DNA of 6,097 nt, from NCBI GenBank assembly GCA_043760535.1, contig JAYUOV010000060.1, positions 1 through 6,097 on the forward strand, given 5' to 3'. This DNA is from JAZKFT01 sp043760535 (lineage in GTDB: Bacteria > Bacteroidota > Bacteroidia > Chitinophagales > Chitinophagaceae). The notes below the pieces were generated by a model that had not been told where the DNA came from, did not search any database, and saw only the letters and a list, made by a program, of their open reading frames with translations. Of this stretch, positions 6,082 to 6,097 are shown piece by piece; positions within the stretch are counted from its first letter, which is position 1; each line of letters begins with the position of its first letter. The position numbers and the translations under genes are program-made.

Positions 6082-6097
6082 ATGGCCTTAAAGTTGT
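6082..6097 (+). CDS. Probable start of next gene, truncated by window end
   Basis: An ATG at 6082 begins MALKL and the reading frame runs out of the window after five codons. Support comes from the purine-rich GAGGAAG 6 bases upstream, the strong terminator that ends the previous unit 61 bases earlier, and the lack of any other use for the sequence. Five residues are too few to identify a family. Confidence 0.45.

Noticed and set aside
1..6097. CRISPR array, transposon, tRNA/rRNA or defence system
   Set aside because: No regularly spaced repeats, transposase-like protein, tRNA cloverleaf or rRNA sequence was seen; the hairpin-rich gap is too short and irregular for a CRISPR array.

Overview
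The window looks like chromosomal DNA of a Bacteroidota bacterium, most likely from the Chitinophagia/Sphingobacteriia side of the phylum. The reasons are protein-level family resemblances (an LPLAT-type acyltransferase with an H-x5-D box, a POT transporter with a large TM7-TM8 insert), A/T-rich gene gaps with no strong Shine-Dalgarno sequences before most genes, and promoter-like TTG-N19-TAnnTTTG patterns, which are the Bacteroidota -33/-7 consensus. The organism call is inference; there is no rRNA or other marker here.

Layout: (1) positions 1-1458, plus strand, hold the 3' part of a POT/PTR2 proton-coupled peptide transporter whose first transmembrane helices lie outside the window. (2) Positions 1459-1834 are a gene-free stretch between converging genes, containing a GC-rich tandem 9-mer and several short hairpins that look like a dispersed repeat. 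(3) Positions 1835-2764, minus strand, encode a membrane-associated PlsC-like acyltransferase. (4) A 54-base divergent region separates it from (5) a full-length OPT-family oligopeptide transporter (2819-4852, plus). (6) Just 26 bases further is a very small protein-kinase-fold protein (4879-5397), followed after 78 bases by (7) a stand-alone two-CBS-domain protein (5476-5904). (8) A structured stretch ends in a very clear bidirectional intrinsic terminator (5988-6021), after which a new gene probably starts at 6082 and runs off the window.

How the genes fit together: two unrelated families of peptide transporter (POT for di-/tripeptides, OPT for longer peptides or metal chelates) sit within a few kilobases, which suggests a peptide-using, amino-acid-scavenging lifestyle. 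The OPT gene, the mini-kinase and the CBS protein point the same way and share one strong terminator, so they may be co-transcribed, with an extra internal promoter just before the CBS gene. A link in which the kinase-like protein and the adenine-nucleotide-sensing CBS protein adjust transporter activity is possible but is speculation. The most unusual item is the mini-kinase: its catalytic loop, between the HRD aspartate and the metal-binding asparagine, is 9 residues longer than in ordinary protein kinases, and the usual C-lobe is almost absent. Nothing in the window indicates a mobile element, CRISPR array or defence system, and most of it is ordinary housekeeping and transport DNA.
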